Assembly: GCF_036226925.1 (NCBI RefSeq)
Contig: NZ_CP109031.1
Coordinates: 2,046,001 to 2,110,000, forward strand
Length of the DNA stretch: 64,000 nt
Direction: 5' to 3'
Source of the DNA: Streptomyces sp. NBC_00659
GTDB taxonomy: Bacteria; Actinomycetota; Actinomycetes; Streptomycetales; Streptomycetaceae
Numbering within the stretch: position 1 is the first letter of the stretch; the number at the start of each line of letters is the position of its first letter. Positions 13,439-23,763 of the stretch are shown in pieces. The notes below the pieces were generated by a model, which saw only the letters and a program-made list of their open reading frames with translations, was not told the DNA's origin and ran no database searches. Both the position numbers and the translations under genes were made by a program.

Positions 13439-14416
13439 TTACTTCTCCTCGGTACGGGTGTGGGTGACGGCGGGTTCGTTGCCGCCCAGGAGCAGGTACA
13501 GGACGGCCATGCGGATGGAGACACCGTTGGCGACCTGCTCGACGACGGTGCAGCGCTCGGAGTCGGCGACCTCCGCGGTGATCTCCATGCCGCGGACCAT
13601 CGGACCGGGGTGCATCACGATGGCGTGCTCCGGCATTTTCGCCATGCGGTCGCCGTCGAGCCCGTAGCGACGCGAGTACTCGCGCTCGGTGGGGAAGAAC
13701 GCCGCGTTCATCCGCTCGCGCTGCACGCGCAGCATCATCACGGCGTCGGACTTGGAGAGGGTGCTGTCGAGGTCGTACGAGATCTCGCAGGGCCAGCTCT
13801 CCACGCCGACCGGCACCAGGGTGGGCGGCGCGACGAGGGTGACCTCGGCCCCGAGGGTGTGCAGCAGGTCGACGTTGGAGCGGGCGACGCGGCTGTGCAG
13901 GACGTCGCCGACGATCGTGATGCGCTTGCCGGCCAGGTCCTGGCCGATCCCGGCGTCCCGGCCGACGAGCCGGCGGCGCATGGTGAAGGCGTCGAGCAGG
14001 GCCTGCGTGGGGTGCTGGTGGGTGCCGTCGCCCGCGTTGATGACGACGGCGTCGATCCAGTCCGAGGTGGCCAGGCGGTACGGGGCGCCGGAGGCGCCGT
14101 GCCGGATGACGACGGCGTCGACACCCATCGCCTCCAGGGTCTGGGCGGTGTCCTTGAGGGACTCGCCCTTGGAGACGCTCGACCCCTTGGCGGTGAAGTT
14201 GATGACGTCCGCGGAGAGGCGCTTCTCGGCGGCCTCGAAGGAGATCCGGGTGCGGGTCGAGTCCTCGAAGAAGAGGTTGACGATCGTGCGGCCGCGCAGG
14301 GTCGGCAGTTTCTTGATCGGCCGGTCGGCGACCCGGGCCATCTCCTCGGCGGTGTCGAGGATCAGGACGGCGTCGTCGCGGGTGAGGTCGGCGGCCGAGA
14401 TGAGATGACGCTGCAT
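13439..14416 (-). CDS. pyrB: Aspartate carbamoyltransferase catalytic subunit
   Basis: Joins carbamoyl phosphate and aspartate, the committed step to pyrimidines. The 325-residue protein has the carbamoyl phosphate loop [13 protein letters not shown], the second phosphate-binding motif [14 protein letters not shown] and the aspartate-binding region MVMHPGPM-like ([14 protein letters not shown]). There is no pyrI regulatory-chain gene nearby, in line with other actinobacteria, so control is likely at the level of PyrR. A GGAGC ribosome-binding site precedes the ATG at 14416. It lies 82 bases after pyrR. Confidence 0.97.
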   Translation of the reverse strand: MQRHLISAADLTRDDAVLILDTAEEMARVADRPIKKLPTLRGRTIVNLFFEDSTRTRISFEAAEKRLSADVINFTAKGSSVSKGESLKDTAQTLEAMGVDAVVIRHGASGAPYRLATSDWIDAVVINAGDGTHQHPTQALLDAFTMRRRLVGRDAGIGQDLAGKRITIVGDVLHSRVARSNVDLLHTLGAEVTLVAPPTLVPVGVESWPCEISYDLDSTLSKSDAVMMLRVQRERMNAAFFPTEREYSRRYGLDGDRMAKMPEHAIVMHPGPMVRGMEITAEVADSERCTVVEQVANGVSIRMAVLYLLLGGNEPAVTHTRTEEK

Positions 14417-14498
14417 CTGTCAGGCTCCGTAGGGAAGTTCAGGGAGGATTCGGACATGCGGGCGCGCGGGAGCGCACGTCGCGGCACGGGCCGGAGTG

Positions 14499-15127
<629 letters not shown>

Positions 15128-15156
15128 ATTAAAGGACGTCGGATTTGCGCCATCAA
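15128..15156 (-). promoter_or_regulatory. pyr operon promoter
   Basis: Minus-strand boxes TTGATG (15151-15156) and TTTAAT (15128-15133) are exactly 17 bases apart, a good vegetative (HrdB-type) promoter for this genome. Transcription would start near 15121, placing the PyrR loop at the very 5' end of a leader of about 32 bases. Confidence 0.7.
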
Positions 15157-15243
15157 CGGTACCAGCCCGGCAACGGACCTGATCACCCCCCTTTGAGCCA
15201 CCCCCGGTGACCCCGGTGCGGGACCGGTCGAAAATCCTTCGGC

Positions 15244-15273
15244 TTGACGGGGGAGAGTAACGCTGCGTAACCT
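15244..15273 (+). promoter_or_regulatory. bldD promoter
   Basis: TTGACG (15244-15249) and TAACCT (15268-15273) are 18 bases apart, about 60 bases before the bldD start codon. The -10 box is covered by BldD-binding sites, in agreement with known bldD autorepression. Confidence 0.7.
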
Positions 15274-15286
15274 CACAGTGAGTCAC
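15257..15286 (+). promoter_or_regulatory. Tandem BldD-binding boxes (autoregulatory operator)
   Basis: GTAACGCTGCGTAAC (15257-15271) fits the published BldD consensus nTnACnC(A/T)GnGTnAn at every fixed position. The adjoining CTCACAGTGAGTCAC (15272-15286) fits with one mismatch and is itself nearly palindromic. Together they cover the spacer, the -10 box and the likely start point of the bldD promoter. Confidence 0.75.
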
Positions 15287-15333
15287 CAGCCGCGCGGCGG
15301 AGCCGCACGTTGATACAGCGTCCGGGGAGCTAT

Positions 15334-15834
15334 ATGTCCAGCGAATACGCCAAACAACTCGGGGCCAAGCTCCGCGCCATCCGCACCCAGCAGGGCCTTT
15401 CCCTCCATGGCGTGGAGGAGAAGTCGCAGGGCCGCTGGAAGGCGGTCGTGGTCGGTTCGTACGAGCGCGGCGACCGCGCCGTCACCGTACAGCGTCTCGC
15501 CGAGCTGGCGGACTTCTACGGGGTTCCGGTCCAGGAGCTGCTGCCCGGGACCACTCCGGGCGGGGCCGCCGAGCCGCCGCCGAAGCTGGTTCTCGACCTC
15601 GAGCGGCTCGCGCACGTGCCGGCCGAGAAGGCGGGCCCGCTCCAGCGCTACGCGGCGACGATCCAGTCGCAGCGCGGCGACTACAACGGCAAGGTGCTGT
15701 CGATCCGCCAGGACGACCTGCGCACCCTCGCCGTGATCTACGACCAGTCCCCCTCGGTCCTGACCGAGCAGCTGATCAGCTGGGGCGTCCTGGACGCGGA
15801 CGCGCGCCGCGCGGTCGCCCACGACGAGGGCTGA
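15334..15834 (+). CDS. bldD: Developmental master repressor BldD
   Basis: DNA-binding protein that represses sporulation genes during vegetative growth; it dimerises around a tetramer of cyclic di-GMP. The 166-residue product has an N-terminal helix-turn-helix of the Xre type (about residues 8-70, with KLRAIRTQQGLSLHGVEEKS) and the C-terminal c-di-GMP signature: RGD at 114-116, then eight residues, then RQDD at 125-128. The ATG at 15334 follows GGGGAGC. It is divergent from the pyr operon, has its own autoregulated promoter and ends at a 20-bp hairpin, so it is a single-gene unit. Confidence 0.98.
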   Translation: MSSEYAKQLGAKLRAIRTQQGLSLHGVEEKSQGRWKAVVVGSYERGDRAVTVQRLAELADFYGVPVQELLPGTTPGGAAEPPPKLVLDLERLAHVPAEKAGPLQRYAATIQSQRGDYNGKVLSIRQDDLRTLAVIYDQSPSVLTEQLISWGVLDADARRAVAHDEG

Positions 15835-15863
15835 ATCCCTTAGGACAGCTCAGCAGAAACGTG

Positions 15864-15907
15864 CCGCCGGGGTGGCCGGAACCTGATGGTTCCGGCCACC
15901 CCGGCGG
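15864..15907 (+). terminator. bldD terminator
   Basis: A perfect 20-bp stem (CCGCCGGGGTGGCCGGAACC and its complement) with a TGAT loop starts 30 bases after the bldD stop codon. No U-tract. Confidence 0.85.
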
Positions 15908-15941
15908 CCGTCTGCGGGCCTGAGGAGTCGTCGGGGTACAC

Positions 15942-15989
15942 GAACGCCGGAGGGCCCGCAGCGTGATCGCTGCGGGCCCTCCGGCGTTC
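15942..15989 (-). terminator. nusB-side terminator, convergent with bldD
   Basis: A perfect 22-bp stem running from GAACGCCGGAGGG to CCCTCCGGCGTTC with a TGAT loop lies about 48 bases after the nusB stop codon. It has the same loop as the neighbouring bldD hairpin and would stop the nusB-efp transcript. Confidence 0.8.
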
Positions 15990-16036
15990 CGTACGCCCCC
16001 TTGGGGCCGTACGGCTACGGCGGTTGCTGCTGCCGG

Positions 16037-16471
16037 TCAGTCCTCGTCGCGGCGGAGCGACGGCTTCAGGTCCTTCAGCCGGCCCAGCAGGCCGTTCACG
16101 AACGAGGGCGACTCGTCCGTGGAGAACTCCTTCGCCAGCTGGACCGCCTCGTCGAGCACCACGGCGTCCGGGGTCTCGTCGACCCAGATCAGCTCGTAGG
16201 CACCGAGGCGCAGGATGTTGCGGTCGACGACCGGCATCCTGTCCAGCGTCCAGCCGACGGCGTACTGCGCGAGCAGGTCGTCGATCCGCCGCGTCTTGGT
16301 GGCGTAGCCCTCGACCAGCTCCATCGTGTATTCGCTGACCGGCGGCTGCCGGGTGTCAGACCGGGAGTGCCGGATCCAGTCCGCGAGGACCGTCAGTACG
16401 TCCACACCGCGCTGGTCGCCCTCGAAGAGGATCTGGAAGGCGCGCTTGCGGGCCGTGTTGCGGGCAGCCAC
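16037..16471 (-). CDS. nusB: Transcription antitermination factor NusB
   Basis: Binds boxA RNA with S10 to support rRNA transcription. The 144-residue all-helical protein begins with the family motif ARNTARKRAFQILFEGDQRG and ends with a C-terminal part VVLDEAVQLAKEFSTDESPSF followed by VNGLLGRL. The GTG at 16471 follows the efp stop codon by 2 bases. The order M24 peptidase-efp-nusB is common in actinobacteria and many other bacteria. Confidence 0.96.
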   Translation of the reverse strand: MAARNTARKRAFQILFEGDQRGVDVLTVLADWIRHSRSDTRQPPVSEYTMELVEGYATKTRRIDDLLAQYAVGWTLDRMPVVDRNILRLGAYELIWVDETPDAVVLDEAVQLAKEFSTDESPSFVNGLLGRLKDLKPSLRRDED

Positions 16472-16473
16472 GG

Positions 16474-17040
16474 TTAGCTGTTCACCCGGCCGAGGTAGTC
16501 ACTGCTGCGGGTGTCGACCTTGATCTTCTCACCGGTGGTGATGAAGAGGGGGACCTGGATCTGGTGACCGGTCTCCAGGGTGGCGGGCTTGGTGCCACCG
16601 GTGGAACGGTCGCCCTGGACACCCGGCTCGGTCTCCTGGATGACCAGCTCGACGGCGGCGGGCAGCTCGACGAAGAGCACCTCGCCCTCGTGCTGGGCGA
16701 CGGTGGCCGTGAAGCCCTCGATCAGGAAGTTGGCGGCATCGCCGACGGACTTGCGGTCGACCATGAGCTGGTCGTACGTGTCCATGTCCATGAAGACGAA
16801 GTACTCGCCGTCCATGTACGAGAACTGCATGTCGCGCTTGTCGATCGTGGCCGTCTCGACCTTGACGCCGGCGTTGAACGTCTTGTCGACGACCTTGCCG
16901 GAAAGCACGTTCTTCAGCTTGGTGCGCACGAAGGCCGGGCCCTTGCCGGGCTTGACGTGCTGGAACTCGACGACGGACCAGAGCTGGCCTCCGTCGAGCT
17001 TGAGCACCAGGCCGTTCTTGAGGTCGTTCGTGGAAGCCAC
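16474..17040 (-). CDS. efp: Elongation factor P
   Basis: Rescues ribosomes stalled on consecutive prolines. The 188-residue, three-domain protein has its tip loop as [11 protein letters not shown], with the conserved lysine at residue 33 inside the palindromic Pro-Gly-Lys-Gly-Pro loop. That loop form is known in actinobacteria to work without a modified lysine; no modification enzyme gene lies nearby. The GTG start at 17040 follows AGGAGA 11 bases upstream. It sits between the M24 relative and nusB. Confidence 0.97.
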   Translation of the reverse strand: MASTNDLKNGLVLKLDGGQLWSVVEFQHVKPGKGPAFVRTKLKNVLSGKVVDKTFNAGVKVETATIDKRDMQFSYMDGEYFVFMDMDTYDQLMVDRKSVGDAANFLIEGFTATVAQHEGEVLFVELPAAVELVIQETEPGVQGDRSTGGTKPATLETGHQIQVPLFITTGEKIKVDTRSSDYLGRVNS

Positions 17041-17100
17041 GGTTGCGGAATCTCCTGGACTGACGTGGACGACCCCGGCGCACGCGCACAGCTGCGAGAG

Positions 17101-18207
17101 CTAGAGCGCGAGCAGCTCCTTGGTCGTGATGGTGAGTAGCTCGGGTCCGCCGTCCGCCTCAGGGCGTACGACGAGCGTGTCATCGATCCTGACACCGCCC
17201 CGGCCCGGAAGGTGGACCCCCGGTTCGACGGTGACCGGCACGCAAGCGTCCAGTTTACCCATGGCCGCGGGGGCAAGCTGCGGGTCCTCGTCGATTTCGA
17301 GCCCGACCCCGTGTCCCGTCAGGGGCGGAAGGCCTTCGGTATGGCCTCCGGCGTCCAGTACCTGACGGGCCGCGCGGTCCACGTCCCGGTAGGCGGCGCC
17401 GGGTGCCAGCGCCTCCCGGCCGGCGCGCTGGGCGGCGAAGACGAGGTCGTACAGCTCGATCTGCCAGCCGGCCGGCGAGGTGCCGATCACGAACGTACGA
17501 CCGATCTCACAGCGGTAGCCGCGGTAGGTCGCACCGAGACAGACGGAGAGGAAGTCGCCCTCCTCGACACGCCGGTCACTGGGCCGGTGGCCGCGGCGTC
17601 CCGAGTTCGGGCCGGTGCCGACCGAGGTCGCGAAGGCCGGTCCGTCGGCGCCGTGGTCGACGAGCCGGCGCTCCAGTTCCAGGGCGAGATGGCGTTCCGT
17701 GCGGCCGACGAGAATGGATTCGAGGAGTTCGCCGAGCGCCTGGTCGGCGATCTCGGCGCCGATCCGCAGCGCGGAGATCTCCTCCTCGTCCTTGATCACG
17801 CGCAGCTGCTCCACCGCGCCGCCCAGGTCGTCCAGGCGCAAGCGCGGCGCGACCGAGCCGAGGGCGCGGTGCCGGGTCACGGTCAGGTGGTGTTCCTCGA
17901 CCGCGAGGGAATCGGCGCCCTGATCGGCCGCCAGTCCTGCGGCGGCGACGGCCGGATCACCTCCGGCACGCGGCAGCACCCTGACGTCCAGCGCCTCGTC
18001 GGGGCGCCCTTCCATGGCTTCGCCGGACGGCGGGCCGGCGCACAGCAGCATGTCCTCGTCGCTGCCGAGCAGCAGCACCGCGCCGGGCGGCGCGGCGCCG
18101 GCGAGATACCTCACGTTGGCGGGACGGGTGACGAGCGCTGTCGCGCTGCCGCCCGCCGTACAACGCTCCCGGAGCCGCTCTCTGCGGGTCGCGTACACCT
18201 CTGGCAT
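17101..18207 (-). CDS. M24-family (Xaa-Pro peptidase-like) protein with altered metal site
   Basis: The 368-residue protein has the creatinase N-terminal domain (about 1-130) and the M24 'pita-bread' fold, and lies at the place of pepQ next to efp. In active members five residues bind two metals (Asp, Asp, His, Glu, Glu). Here the first Asp is Cys223 (LSVCLGA), the second is Glu234 (YRCEIGRT), His299 (LTGHGVG) and Glu328 (VEPG) are kept, and the last Glu is Asp342 (RIDDT). His207 is also kept. So three of five ligands differ, and I do not expect normal proline dipeptidase activity; it may use another metal or act without catalysis. The start is the ATG at 18207. Nusb and efp are downstream. 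Confidence 0.85.
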   Translation of the reverse strand: MPEVYATRRERLRERCTAGGSATALVTRPANVRYLAGAAPPGAVLLLGSDEDMLLCAGPPSGEAMEGRPDEALDVRVLPRAGGDPAVAAAGLAADQGADSLAVEEHHLTVTRHRALGSVAPRLRLDDLGGAVEQLRVIKDEEEISALRIGAEIADQALGELLESILVGRTERHLALELERRLVDHGADGPAFATSVGTGPNSGRRGHRPSDRRVEEGDFLSVCLGATYRGYRCEIGRTFVIGTSPAGWQIELYDLVFAAQRAGREALAPGAAYRDVDRAARQVLDAGGHTEGLPPLTGHGVGLEIDEDPQLAPAAMGKLDACVPVTVEPGVHLPGRGGVRIDDTLVVRPEADGGPELLTITTKELLAL

Positions 18208-18294
18208 GACCCGAGCCTACGAGCGGTGGCCGGATGTCGCCGGTTCAGAGGGCCGGACGGGTAGGTCCGGCGCCGGACGGACGGCCACGGAGCC

Positions 18295-18392
18295 GCGGGC
18301 CGGACCCTTTCAGCACCGCGGCGGGCCGGATCCTTTCACGACCGCGCGGCGGGCCGAACCCTTTCTTCACTTCGGCGGGCCGGACCCTTTCA
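18295..18392 (-). repeat. Four copies of an 18-base repeat at the end of the kinase gene
   Basis: GCGGGCCGGACCCTTTCA (plus strand) starts at 18295, 18321, 18349 and 18375, with one or two changes per copy and a period of 26-28 bases. On the minus strand each copy reads TGAAAGGGTCCGG; in the last copy its TGA is the stop codon of the kinase gene. It fills the gap between this gene and the M24 gene. Confidence 0.85.
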
Positions 18393-19316
18393 CCACTGCG
18401 GCGGGCTGGCGATCGAGCGTGCCAGGACGTCGTCCAGGACGCGGGCCGTGGCCGCCACGTCGAGCTGGGAGTTGTCGATGATCGGGAGCCCGGAGCCGTA
18501 CCAGCCCGCCATGCGGCCGTGGATGCGCGCGACCTCCTCGTCGCTGAGCCTGCGGTTCCCCGAGCGCTCCGCGTTGCGCTCGAGGACCACTTCCAGGCCC
18601 GGCAGGAGCACGACCGGCAGCAGCCCGGGGCCCACGTGCCGCTTCCAGCCGCCGAGGCCGACGACCGGCCGGTCCGGGAAGACGGCGTCGTCGAGGATGC
18701 ACGAGATGCCGTTGGCCAGGAAATTGCGGGCGGCGAAGCCGCAGGTTCGGCGGGCGAGACGATACTGCGCCTCGGAATGGTCGTTCCAGCCCGACTGCGG
18801 GTCGGCGAAGCCCGAGCGCACCCATTCGCGTACGTCGTCGAGGCTGATGTGGGCCGTGGGTACCCGGCGGTGGTCGGCCCAGTACTTGGCGACGCTGGTC
18901 TTCCCGGCGCCCGCGGGCCCGATGAGCAGGACCGCGAGCGTGGTCGCCGCCGGGTCGGGCGCGCCCGTGGCGGGCGGCAGGCTCGGCATGGCCACCGACA
19001 CACCCGGAGGCAGCCGCACATGCCCGGTGGTGTCCGGCGCGGGCGGCACCGGCGGGTGCTGCGGAGGCTGCGCCGACGGATGCTGCGGCTGCACCGACGG
19101 GTGCTGCGGAGGCTGCTGGGGCATCTGATGCGGTGGCAGATGATGCTGCGGCACCTGGGCGGGTGGGGCGCCGGGCGGCACCGGCGCTCCGGAGAAGCCC
19201 GGAGCGGGCGCGGGGCCCTGCTGCCCCGGGTACTGTCCGGCCGGCGACCATCCGGCGGCCGGCCCTTGCCCCGGCTGGTGGGGCGGCGGCAGCGGAGCCC
19301 CCACTGCGTGCTGCAT
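18390..19316 (-). CDS. P-loop kinase-like protein with proline/glutamine-rich N-terminus
   Basis: The 308-residue protein has a disordered first third (residues 1-95) rich in Pro, Gln and His, including repeated QHPS units, then an ATP-binding domain with Walker A GPAGAGKTS at 133-141 and SLDDVREWVRSGF downstream. The domain resembles zeta-toxin/AAA_33-type small-molecule or nucleotide kinases, with a likely lid arginine region around ERNAERSGNRRL. I cannot name a substrate. There is no antitoxin gene beside it, which speaks against a toxin. It is between aroB and the M24 relative on the same strand, with hairpins or repeats on either side, so it may be its own unit. The ATG at 19316 is the first plausible start. 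Confidence 0.7.
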   Translation of the reverse strand: MQHAVGAPLPPPHQPGQGPAAGWSPAGQYPGQQGPAPAPGFSGAPVPPGAPPAQVPQHHLPPHQMPQQPPQHPSVQPQHPSAQPPQHPPVPPAPDTTGHVRLPPGVSVAMPSLPPATGAPDPAATTLAVLLIGPAGAGKTSVAKYWADHRRVPTAHISLDDVREWVRSGFADPQSGWNDHSEAQYRLARRTCGFAARNFLANGISCILDDAVFPDRPVVGLGGWKRHVGPGLLPVVLLPGLEVVLERNAERSGNRRLSDEEVARIHGRMAGWYGSGLPIIDNSQLDVAATARVLDDVLARSIASPPQW

Positions 19317-19384
19317 CCGGTGCCACTCCGTCTCGTACAGGCGATGTGCGCTGGCGGACGGGACGCCGGTCCCGTCGCTACCGA

Positions 19385-19429
19385 ACGGTACCTTCCCCGG
19401 CCGCCGTTGTGTGAACGGCCGGGGACCGT
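19385..19429 (-). terminator. aroB terminator
   Basis: Stem CCCCGGCCG (19395-19403) with CGGCCGGGG (19416-19424), extended by ACGGT/ACCGT at the outside with a small bulge. It lies about 80 bases after the aroB stop codon and would end the long alaS-aroB transcript. Confidence 0.65.
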
Positions 19430-19508
19430 GCGAAGTGCCCGGTGAGGAGAGGCAAAACGGGCTGAGCAGGTGTTCTTCGGACCTTACGTCGTCGCCGGGC
19501 GCCGCCCG

Positions 19509-21108
<1,600 letters not shown>

Positions 21109-21112
<4 letters not shown>

Positions 21113-22293
21113 CGGATGGCCAGGTTCTCGAGGTACGAGCGGACGTTGCGGCGGGTCTCGGTCACGCTGTCGCCGCCGAACTTCTCGGCCACCGCGTCCG
21201 CCAGCACGAGGGCGACCATGGCCTCGGCGACGATGCCGGCGGCCGGCACCGCGGAGACGTCGGAGCGCTGGTGGTGGGCCTTGGCGGCCTCGCCGGTGGC
21301 GACGTCGATGGTGGCCAGCGCGCGCGGCACGGTGGCGATCGGCTTCATCGCGGCACGCACCCGCAGCAGTTCACCGGTGCTCAGACCGCCCTCGGTGCCG
21401 CCGGCGCGGCCGGAGACACGGCGGATGCCCTCGGGGGTGTTGACGATCTCGTCGTGGGCCTGGGAGCCGGGCACCCGGGCCAGTTCGAAGCCGTCGCCGA
21501 TCTCGACGCCCTTGATCGCCTGGATGCCCATCAGGGCACCGGCCAGCCGGGCGTCCAGCTTGCGGTCCCAGTGAACGTGCGAGCCAAGCCCCACCGGAAC
21601 GCCGTAGGCGAGTACCTCGACGACGCCGCCGAGGGTGTCGCCGTCCTTGTGGGCCTGGTCGACCTCGGCGACCATCGCCTTCGAGGTGTCGGCGTCCAGG
21701 CAGCGCAGCGGGTCCGCGTCGAGCTTCTCGACGTCGGCCGGGGTGGGGTAGACACCCTGCGGGGCCTTCACGGCGCAGAGTTCGACGACGTGGGAGACGA
21801 TCTCGATCCCGGCCGTCTCCTTCAGATACGAGCGGGCCACCGCGCCCAGCGCCACGCGGGCCGCGGTCTCCCGGGCCGAGGCGCGCTCCAGGATCGGGCG
21901 GGCCTCGTCGAAGCCGTACTTCTGCATCCCGGCCAGATCCGCGTGACCGGGCCGCGGCCGGGTCAGCGGGGCGTTGCGGGCCAGACCGTCGAGAATCTCC
22001 CGGTCCACCGGGTCGGCCGCCATCACCTGGTCCCACTTGGGCCATTCGGTGTTGCCGACCATGACCGCGACCGGCGAGCCGAGGGTGAGACCGTGCCGGA
22101 CACCACCCAGGAAGGTGACCTCGTCACGCTCGAACTTCATCCGCGCACCACGGCCATAGCCCAGCCGGCGCCGCGCCAGATGGTCACCGACCATCTCCGT
22201 CGTGATCGGCACGCCGGCGGGAAGACCCTCCAGCGTCGCGACAAGTGCGGGACCGTGGGACTCCCCAGCGGTCAGCCAGCGCAACCTGCTCAA
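21109..22293 (-). CDS. aroC: Chorismate synthase
   Basis: Converts EPSP to chorismate using reduced FMN. The 394-residue product has the three family signatures: [18 protein letters not shown] at the start, the central [16 protein letters not shown] with [14 protein letters not shown], and [13 protein letters not shown] near the end. The start is a TTG at 22293 with AGGAGC as the ribosome-binding site; it gives the conserved beginning [13 protein letters not shown] and no ATG or GTG fits better. It leads the aroC-aroK-aroB group. Confidence 0.96.
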
Positions 22294-22466
22294 CGGTGCT
22301 CCTCATGCTCGCGCCCTGTACTGCTGCTGCGTACACGTGTCCTCGCGTACGGCGACGGCGCGACCGGGTGCGCGGCCCAGGCCCGCCATGTCCGATCCTC
22401 CCACGTCCGGAGGCGGGAACCGGCCGCAAGTCCATCAGGCGGGACGGCCGGGCACGGACGGCGGGC

Positions 22467-22871
22467 TCAGTGCGTCGCGTTCTGCCCTTGACTCTGCCCC
22501 TGGCCCGGAGCGTAGGAACCGAGGAAGTCGGCACCGCTGGGCCCGCTCTGCGTCGGGGTCGGGGTCGGCGGGAGCTGGTTCTGCGGGTCCTGCTGGTTCT
22601 GGTTCTGGTTCTGCTGCGGGGCGTACGCGCCCAGGTAGTCCGCGCCGCGTCCCTGCCCGTGCCGCGCCGCGGCGTGCACGGGCACACCCGCCCGCACGGC
22701 ACGCCAGTACTGGATCTTGCGCGTGAGCTTCAGGATCCACGAGCCGAGGACGGCGAGCACGATCAGCGCGAGCACCGTGACCTGCACCCAGTCGGGCATG
22801 AACTTCAGGACGAGCTCGACGATCTCGCCCTTGCCGGACGCCAGTGGCACCCCGGTGGACACGCTGGTCAT
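22467..22871 (-). CDS. Small single-span membrane protein with repeated GADYLGAYAP motif
   Basis: I do not recognise the family. The 134-residue protein has a membrane helix at about residues 28-47 (VQVTVLALIVLAVLGSWILK), a basic stretch after it, then a Gln/Asn/Pro-rich tail. The short motif GADYLGAYAP occurs near residue 76 and again as GADFLGSYAP near residue 113, separated by a low-complexity NQNQNQQ linker, so the tail is disordered with two small repeats. It lies between aroE and aroC in the long operon. The ATG at 22871 follows a GGGGGAG sequence. Confidence 0.7.
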   Translation of the reverse strand: MTSVSTGVPLASGKGEIVELVLKFMPDWVQVTVLALIVLAVLGSWILKLTRKIQYWRAVRAGVPVHAAARHGQGRGADYLGAYAPQQNQNQNQQDPQNQLPPTPTPTQSGPSGADFLGSYAPGQGQSQGQNATH

Positions 22872-22923
22872 GTACCTGACTCCCCCTACCCCGTGCTCCG
22901 CTCCCTGCGGAACTCAGCGGATC

Positions 22924-23763
22924 CTAGCGGGAAGCGAGCGCGTGTTCCCCGGCTTTTCTCATGGCACCCAGAGGGGCCGGGTGCCGCCCGGTCATCTGCT
23001 CCACCTGGAGCACCGCCTGGTGCACGAGCAGATCCAGTCCGCCGACCACCGCTCCGCCGTACGCGGACCAGCGCGCGGCGAGGTCGGTCGGCCAGGGGTC
23101 GTACAGCACGTCGAAGAGAGTCGTGGGGCGCCCCGGTACGGCGGCGGCCAGCGCGTCCGTGGTCCCGGCCGGCGTCGTGGCGATCACCAGCGGCGCCCGC
23201 AGCGCCTGTTCGGCGTCGCCCCAGTCCTCGGTGCGCACCTCGACGCCGAGGCGCTCGCCCCACTGCCGCATCTCGGCGGCCCGCTCCCGGCTTCGTACGT
23301 ACGCGACGACCTCACCGGTGCAGATCCGGGCGAGGGCGGCCAGTGCCGACGAAGCGGTGGCGCCGGCGCCGAGAACGGCGGCCGAGTCGACCTGCTCGAT
23401 CCCCCGCTCGCGCAGCGCGGCGACCATCCCGGGGATGTCGGTGTTGTCGCCGACGCGCCGCCCGTCCTCGGTGAACACGACGGTGTTGACGGCCTCGACG
23501 GAGGCGGCCGTCTCGGTGATCTCGTCGAGCAGCGGCATGACGGCCCGCTTGAGCGGCATCGTCAGCGACAGCCCGGCCCACTCCGGTCCGAGGCCCTCGA
23601 CGAAGGCCGGCAGCGCCGCCTCGTCGATCTCGAAGCGGTCGTACGTCCACGCGCCGAGGCCCAGTTCCCGGTACGCGGCGCGGTGCAGCACCGGCGAGAG
23701 GGAGTGCGCGATCGGCGAACCGAGCACGGCAGCCCGGCGAGCGTCAGTTGCCCGAGCTGGCAT
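22924..23763 (-). CDS. aroE: Shikimate dehydrogenase
   Basis: Reduces 3-dehydroshikimate to shikimate with NADPH. The 279-residue protein has the shikimate-binding SPIAHSLSP near residue 16, the catalytic lysine in LTMPLKRAVMP, EAVNTVV, the partner aspartate in GDNTDIPGM, and the nucleotide-binding GAGATASSALAAL. The ATG at 23763 overlaps the last 20 bases of mltG, which is a longer overlap than usual here, so the exact start is less certain; a later GTG would cut into the conserved fold. Confidence 0.94.
   Translation of the reverse strand: MPARATDARRAAVLGSPIAHSLSPVLHRAAYRELGLGAWTYDRFEIDEAALPAFVEGLGPEWAGLSLTMPLKRAVMPLLDEITETAASVEAVNTVVFTEDGRRVGDNTDIPGMVAALRERGIEQVDSAAVLGAGATASSALAALARICTGEVVAYVRSRERAAEMRQWGERLGVEVRTEDWGDAEQALRAPLVIATTPAGTTDALAAAVPGRPTTLFDVLYDPWPTDLAARWSAYGGAVVGGLDLLVHQAVLQVEQMTGRHPAPLGAMRKAGEHALASR

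Noticed and set aside
18295..18392. CRISPR array from four spaced repeats
   Set aside because: The spacing is only 8-10 bases between copies, there are no cas genes, and the copies overlap a stop codon.
18390..19316. Zeta-type toxin-antitoxin system
   Set aside because: No small antitoxin gene lies before or after the kinase gene, and the gene sits in a conserved housekeeping order.
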